DNA of 38,492 nucleotides from CAYUYV01 sp964522525 (lineage in GTDB: Bacteria > Pseudomonadota > Alphaproteobacteria > JAJFIK01), in assembly GCA_964522525.1 (NCBI GenBank), contig CAZFWG010000036.1, forward strand, positions 1 to 38,492. The letters run 5' to 3'. The translations under genes were made by a program, and so were the position numbers. Below, piece by piece: positions 34,994-38,492 of the stretch. Position 1 is the first letter of the stretch. Each line of letters begins with the position of its first letter. The notes below the pieces were generated by a model that had not been told where the DNA came from, ran no database searches, and saw only the letters and a list, made by a program, of their open reading frames with translations.

Positions 34994-35388
34994 AGCGCGA
35001 ATACTCCGCCCGGGGCCCAGGCCAAGGTAATGTCGCCGCCGGACGGTGTGACCGGCAGCCCTCCCAGACCCGTATCAAAATAGGCCAATAGATCGGATGT
35101 CTCCTCCAGGCCCGTATCAACCCAAATGATCACGGCCGTGACGGTATTGCCCATCACGGCACCAAACGTCACGTCGGACGCATCAAAGACCCCATTATGG
35201 GTGGAAATGCCCGACAGATCGGCGGTGGCCACACGGGCGCCCACAGGAATGTCGGACAAGGCCCGATGGGCGCTTGAAAACGCGTAGGCCGTCCCGTCGA
35301 TCAGCGTCACCTTGATGGTGTCCGTTGAAAGATCAACGGCACCCTGCAGGAACCCCTGCTTTGCGGACGGATAGAGTTGATTTGCCAT
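34990..35388 (-). CDS. Small phage structural protein
   Basis: A 132-residue protein that starts MANQLYPSAKQGFLQGAVDL and contains TIKVTLIDGTAYAFSSAHRA, PVGARVATADLSG, and LPVTPSGGDITLAWAPGGVF. This is a very widespread small phage protein of unknown exact role, often found beside tail genes. Its ribosome-binding site (GGAGG) is inside the last codons of the upstream tail gene, and its stop overlaps the next start. It therefore sits exactly between the two halves of the large tail protein. Confidence 0.85.
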   Translation of the reverse strand: MANQLYPSAKQGFLQGAVDLSTDTIKVTLIDGTAYAFSSAHRALSDIPVGARVATADLSGISTHNGVFDASDVTFGAVMGNTVTAVIIWVDTGLEETSDLLAYFDTGLGGLPVTPSGGDITLAWAPGGVFAL

Positions 35389-35392
35389 TGTC

Positions 35393-36601
35393 TCAGCCTC
35401 CGGCTTGATCGGCCTCAGGGATGGCGATGTGATCGGCCAGAATGGTCAGATCCCGTGCGGCGTAATTGACCTGTCCGCCATCAAAGGTCAGTTCCAGGAG
35501 CCGGCGTTGGGTTTGGGAAAGATAGAGCACGGCATTGCCGATCACGACGGGCAGGACGGGCGCCGCCCCTTCCTCGGTGGCCGGACGGGCGCGGACGCCG
35601 ACCGGGGACAAGGGCGCTTCGAAATCCGGACCCGTCGCAAGCCATATGACATCACAGGATCCCAGGAGCAGGATCGGCGCATTAATGAGCCAGCGGATGA
35701 TATTGACCTGGCGGGATGCGAGCGTGTAGCTGAAGCTCTGATCCTCCTCAATGCCGTCCTCGAACCTTTCATAGTTCCCCGCTGCCACCGACCCCCAGAA
35801 CGTCATGGGTTGCGTTTTGGATGCGGCCGTGATCAATCGTTGATCCGCAAAGGTCGCGGCCGAAGGATATCCGCGGCGTTCCGACCAGGCTCCCTCCGCC
35901 CATCGAGAGGTTGATCCGTCGACCACACTATCCGGTAGGCGTGACAGCACCGTGCCACGGACCGTCCGAGGATCAACATAGCTGTCGATGCGCACGACAC
36001 CGCTTCCGTCGTGGAGATAGCGCCATTGGACACTTGCAAGACCCTTCCCGTCCCAGGCCAACCCCTCCCGGTGGATGGGCGGCACACTGCCAGTCAAACT
36101 ATCCTGCTGCTCGACCTCATAAATGCGTCCGTCAAAGCGAACCTGGTCCCCCGGATTGAACGGACGGGACGATTCCCAGGGTTGGATGGCATCAGGTTCC
36201 GGTTCGCTCAAACGGAAGAGAGCGCCCACATGGCTTGGCTCCCAAACATCGCCGCCACTGGCTGAGAGAGTCACTTGCGTTCCGGATACGGCAGATGCGG
36301 TCACAAGACGTGTGGTATCCAGATTTTCGGTCAAGAAAGGACCATCCTGCGGGTTGACCCCATCGATCCGCCAATCCGTATGACCAAAGCGCGACAGCCT
36401 ATGGGGCGGCACATCGGCATGGAACAGATAGAGAATGTCGGCCTCCTGAACCCATGTCAGGTGGCGAAGCTGAAAATCCGCCCAAGGTGTTTCAATCTCA
36501 TAGGCCGCGCCATCGGTTTCGATGCGCCCCTGGTTCATATAGAAGCGGGCATAACGGTGGCCGAGTTCGATCACATAGGCCTGAACCGTCGAAAATACGA
36601 A
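35393..36601 (-). CDS. Large tail protein, N-terminal/central part (5' end lost in gap)
   Basis: The visible 402 residues begin FVFSTVQAYVIELGHRYARF and contain YEIETPWADFQLRHLTWVQE, ADILYLFHADVPPHRLSRFG, RRGYPSAATFADQRLITAAS and SFSYTLASRQVNIIRWLINA. They are characteristic of a podophage large tail/stabilisation protein. It stops at NYAARDLTILADHIAIPEAD, where intact homologues, as I recall them, continue into the sequence now found at 34112-34993. The true start is lost in the gap. A read-through to 37129 is an artefact of the Ns. Confidence 0.8.
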   Translation of the reverse strand, partial: FVFSTVQAYVIELGHRYARFYMNQGRIETDGAAYEIETPWADFQLRHLTWVQEADILYLFHADVPPHRLSRFGHTDWRIDGVNPQDGPFLTENLDTTRLVTASAVSGTQVTLSASGGDVWEPSHVGALFRLSEPEPDAIQPWESSRPFNPGDQVRFDGRIYEVEQQDSLTGSVPPIHREGLAWDGKGLASVQWRYLHDGSGVVRIDSYVDPRTVRGTVLSRLPDSVVDGSTSRWAEGAWSERRGYPSAATFADQRLITAASKTQPMTFWGSVAAGNYERFEDGIEEDQSFSYTLASRQVNIIRWLINAPILLLGSCDVIWLATGPDFEAPLSPVGVRARPATEEGAAPVLPVVIGNAVLYLSQTQRRLLELTFDGGQVNYAARDLTILADHIAIPEADQAGG

Positions 36602-36701
36602 NNNNNNNNNNNNNNNNNNNNNNNNNNNNNNNNNNNNNNNNNNNNNNNNNNNNNNNNNNNNNNNNNNNNNNNNNNNNNNNNNNNNNNNNNNNNNNNNNNN
36701 N
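36602..36701. other. Assembly gap of 100 Ns
   Basis: Exactly 100 unspecified bases between two gene fragments whose homologues are different genes. The gap hides the end of the small structural protein, the start of the large tail protein, and perhaps whole genes between them. Confidence 0.98.
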
Positions 36702-37129
36702 GTCGCGACGATATCGAGTTCTCCACCGGGGTCCTTCATTTGTCCGTTGACAAAGGACCAGAAGGGTCGTCCGATATGCGCGATGTCGGCGATCAGGCCG
36801 GTTCCGGCACCGGCAGTGGCAAGATCAAGGCCGGTCAGGAAGGCATCGTCATCGTCGGTGATCTTCGTGCCGAACAAACCCAGTTTGAGTTGCGGCGCGC
36901 CGCTGCTCGACAGGTCATCCCAATAAAGACGACTTTGCGGAAGCGGAAAGGCATTGGCCGGCACCCGGCCCAAGCGGTAGGTGGAATTGACACTGGCGGC
37001 CGCATCCATTTCAACGGTCTCGAGCAGGCACCGGACCCGCCCGCCATAAAGGCCCGAAGGAACGACGGCGGGCGGGGATTGGGTGATCCTCGTCATCACC
37101 CGTGTTCCGTCAAGCGTTTCAACAGTCAT
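36702..37129 (-). CDS. Small phage structural protein (C-terminus lost in gap)
   Basis: About 142 residues are visible before the gap, containing PPAVVPSGLYGGRVRCLLET, VNSTYRLGRVPANAFPLPQS and GLIADIAHIGRPFWSFVNGQ. This pattern is a common small protein between capsid and tail genes of podophages, normally ~150 residues. It is therefore near its natural end where the gap begins and is a different gene from the tail protein after the gap. The ATG at 37129 has AAAGGAGG upstream. Confidence 0.75.
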
Positions 37130-37157
37130 GGAAGGCCTCCTTTCTCTGGATCGTCGT

Positions 37158-38027
37158 TTACGCTTCTACACAGAGGATATCGACGACCTTCCGGCCATTG
37201 GTCCGCGTGGCGCCGAAAGATCCGTGGGCATAGATCTGAGTGGAATAGCTCTTGTCCGGCCGCTCCGTGATGCGCACGTCAACATCGTTCCAGATCCCCA
37301 GATGCATGCCGGAGCGGACATAGAGAGGAACACGGCGATTGGCGCTCGAGAGGGGGAGACGTTCGGAATGCTTGAACCGGATGCCTGCCCATTCGACAAT
37401 CCGCCCATTGCGCAATTTGGGTTGGATGTTGTAGTCGGACGACATGATCTCCATCTGCCCCAGCAGATCCGCATTTTGCCTCGCCGTGATCACGCAGGTC
37501 ATCGGATCATTGTCAACATCGACCTCATTGGCCATGAGGATTTCCTGGGCCTCCTTCAGTTTTGCTACCGTCAAGCCATCGGTGCCCGCGCTGATCTGCT
37601 GATTGGTGGTATCAAAACCTTCCGTCTCGGCCCCTTCTTCACCGATGCGGGAGATGCCGAAAAAGGCCGCGATGATTTCGTCGTCCATGCCCCGGCCGAG
37701 GGCGTAGGCGCCATTCTGGGCGTAGGCACCTTCGATCCGGATCCCGGCCTTCAGCTTGTCGAAACTGTCGACAAGATCCGCCCATTCGTAGTCAGACGGA
37801 TAAACCCAGCGCCGCGCATGGGGCGTTTCAATGAGAGGCGTATCCCCGTGGCGAGCCGCCCGCTTGCGCGCCATCACGGCGCCGATCTGTTCGACCGGCA
37901 CGCCGGCCTTGCCGCGATAGGTGTCCTGGGACACAGTATCCCGCAGGACCGATCCTCTCTGTTGCAGAAGCATGTCAACATTGGCTTTGTACTCGACCAC
38001 GAAAGCGGTCGTGACCTGGTTCGACAT
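37158..38027 (-). CDS. Phage major capsid protein (BPP-1-like)
   Basis: A 289-residue protein. It begins QVTTAFVVEYKANVDMLLQQ and contains RWVYPSDYEWADLVDSFDKL, MDDEIIAAFFGISRIGEEG, TCVITARQNADLLG and a C-terminal SYSTQIYAHGSFGATRTNGR. These match the major capsid proteins of BPP-1-type podophages. No internal scaffold is fused. The ATG at 38027 has GGGGAGAG upstream, and the size is normal for the group. It is followed directly by the small structural gene. Confidence 0.82.
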   Translation of the reverse strand: MSNQVTTAFVVEYKANVDMLLQQRGSVLRDTVSQDTYRGKAGVPVEQIGAVMARKRAARHGDTPLIETPHARRWVYPSDYEWADLVDSFDKLKAGIRIEGAYAQNGAYALGRGMDDEIIAAFFGISRIGEEGAETEGFDTTNQQISAGTDGLTVAKLKEAQEILMANEVDVDNDPMTCVITARQNADLLGQMEIMSSDYNIQPKLRNGRIVEWAGIRFKHSERLPLSSANRRVPLYVRSGMHLGIWNDVDVRITERPDKSYSTQIYAHGSFGATRTNGRKVVDILCVEA

Positions 38028-38106
38028 TTTGGTCTCTCCCCAAAATTCAAAAAACGGATGTCAATCACTCGGGTGGATTGGGCTTGGACGGCGGACCGAC
38101 CTCTGC

Positions 38107-38492
38107 TCAGTCGGGAAAGGCCTGAGCGAGCAGGTGACGGCGCTGTTCCTCAAGGGTCAGTCTTTCACGCCGGCTTCCGGAATCCTCTTTACCGAGAAGG
38201 CCAGCGATATTTGTCTCGAGGCGCCGGATTTCCGCCTGGGCGCCAGCGGCTGAAAATCCGCGTGCTCCTTCCTGGTCGCCGAGCGTCTGATCCTCGCCCA
38301 TCAAGGATCCGATTCGATGGAAGAGCTTGATCACCCGGGCATCGCCAAGGGCGCCCTGGAGCGCTTCGAGGGTGTCGTCATCGGGGGCAAGCGCCCGACT
38401 CGCCCGACGGGCCAGATCGAGATTGCCGTCAAATTGACGTCCCCATTCCGTCCGCAGATCCTGTTCAAGCACGGCCCGCGCCTGGTCGGTTT
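38107..38492 (-). CDS. Phage scaffold-like protein, 5' end beyond the window
   Basis: The last 128 codons of an ORF that enters from the right edge. The protein is helical and charged (LRTEWGRQFDGNLDLARRAS, ALGDARVIKLFHRIGSLMGE), with a C-terminal coiled-coil part (GAQAEIRRLETNIAGLLG). Its position before the capsid gene and its composition suit a capsid scaffold protein. A GTG near 38472 could start it, but the frame stays open to the window edge. Confidence 0.65.
   Translation of the reverse strand, partial: TDQARAVLEQDLRTEWGRQFDGNLDLARRASRALAPDDDTLEALQGALGDARVIKLFHRIGSLMGEDQTLGDQEGARGFSAAGAQAEIRRLETNIAGLLGKEDSGSRRERLTLEEQRRHLLAQAFPD

Larger units (their letters stand above)
29726..38492 (-). 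mobile_element. Podovirus-type prophage, structural module (partial)
   Basis: A run of minus-strand genes reads scaffold-like, capsid, small structural protein, large tail protein, small structural protein, internal-virion-like, T7-gp17-type tail fibre, receptor-binding candidate, then late small genes. The order resembles BPP-1/BcepC6B-like podophages. It continues past the right edge. The left end lies within ~90 bases of the nhaC stop; no attachment site, integrase or diversity-generating reverse transcriptase was seen. Two 100-base N gaps (30182-30281 and 36602-36701) mark unresolved joins. Strong ribosome-binding sites (AAAGGAGG, GGAGGTGATC) suggest functional genes, but whether the prophage is active is unknown. 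Confidence 0.85.

Noticed and set aside
35393..37129. A continuous 578-residue ORF through the second N gap
   Set aside because: The part before the gap matches a ~150-residue small structural protein and the part after it a large tail protein; read-through is accidental.
29726..38492. Diversity-generating retroelement, as in phage BPP-1
   Set aside because: No reverse transcriptase gene, Avd-like gene or pair of near-identical template and variable repeats is visible, although the gaps could hide part of one.
1..38492. CRISPR arrays, insertion sequences and rRNA/tRNA genes
   Set aside because: No regular direct-repeat arrays, transposase genes or structural RNA signatures were found on either strand.

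Overview
The window is GC-rich DNA from an alphaproteobacterium. This is inferred from codon bias, a photoactive yellow protein (PYP), an HspQ/YccV-type protein and an acyclic-terpene-utilization-like (atu-like) cluster; I cannot name a genus. The left 29.6 kb is densely packed chromosomal DNA. The right 8.8 kb (29726 to the end) is the structural part of a podovirus-type prophage, entirely on the minus strand, with two 100-base N assembly gaps.

Layout. 117-1172: PYP translationally coupled to a helix-hairpin-helix protein, then a 60-residue helical protein and a strong terminator. 1418-1747: hspQ. 1887-7642: a small membrane protein, an MFS transporter, a FemAB/GNAT-fold acyltransferase, a short-chain dehydrogenase and an exported TPR protein. 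7690-7860 (minus): a 31-codon ORF with a 17-base Shine-Dalgarno match to the 16S rRNA tail and its own terminator. 8026-9894: Tat-exported PhoD phosphatase. 9967-14061 (minus): MMPL/RND exporter, type III polyketide synthase and an isoprenylcysteine-methyltransferase-like enzyme, together a likely alkylpyrone/alkylresorcinol lipid pathway with export. 14386-23531: a divergent TetR regulator and a six-gene operon (atuA-, atuC-, atuE- and atuF-like genes, an NMO-family flavoprotein and a DinB-like protein) for breakdown of a branched or terpenoid acyl-CoA. 23588-25228 (minus): an XRE and a LysR regulator, with a dense cluster of DnaA boxes between them. 25379-27551: a four-gene operon of poorly known proteins (GNAT-like, GNAT, degenerate isochorismatase-like, small helical). 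27701-29635: NhaC-type antiporter with an extra exported N-terminal domain.

The prophage reads, in its transcription direction from the right edge: scaffold-like protein (cut by the window), major capsid protein, small structural protein, gap, large tail protein, small structural protein, C-terminal half of the large tail protein, internal-virion-like protein, tail fibre with a T7-gp17-like head, BNR-propeller receptor-binding candidate, gap, coiled-coil fragment and an 86-residue protein. Both gaps create false read-through ORFs that join unrelated genes. The large tail protein appears to be split in two around a small structural gene.

The points I find most worth checking are the PYP with Cys at position 50 next to the chromophore pocket, the tiny gene with the extended Shine-Dalgarno, the DnaA-box cluster, the PKS/methyltransferase/MMPL operon, the uncharacterised four-gene operon and the split phage tail gene. 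All calls are from reading sequence by eye; no database search was run.
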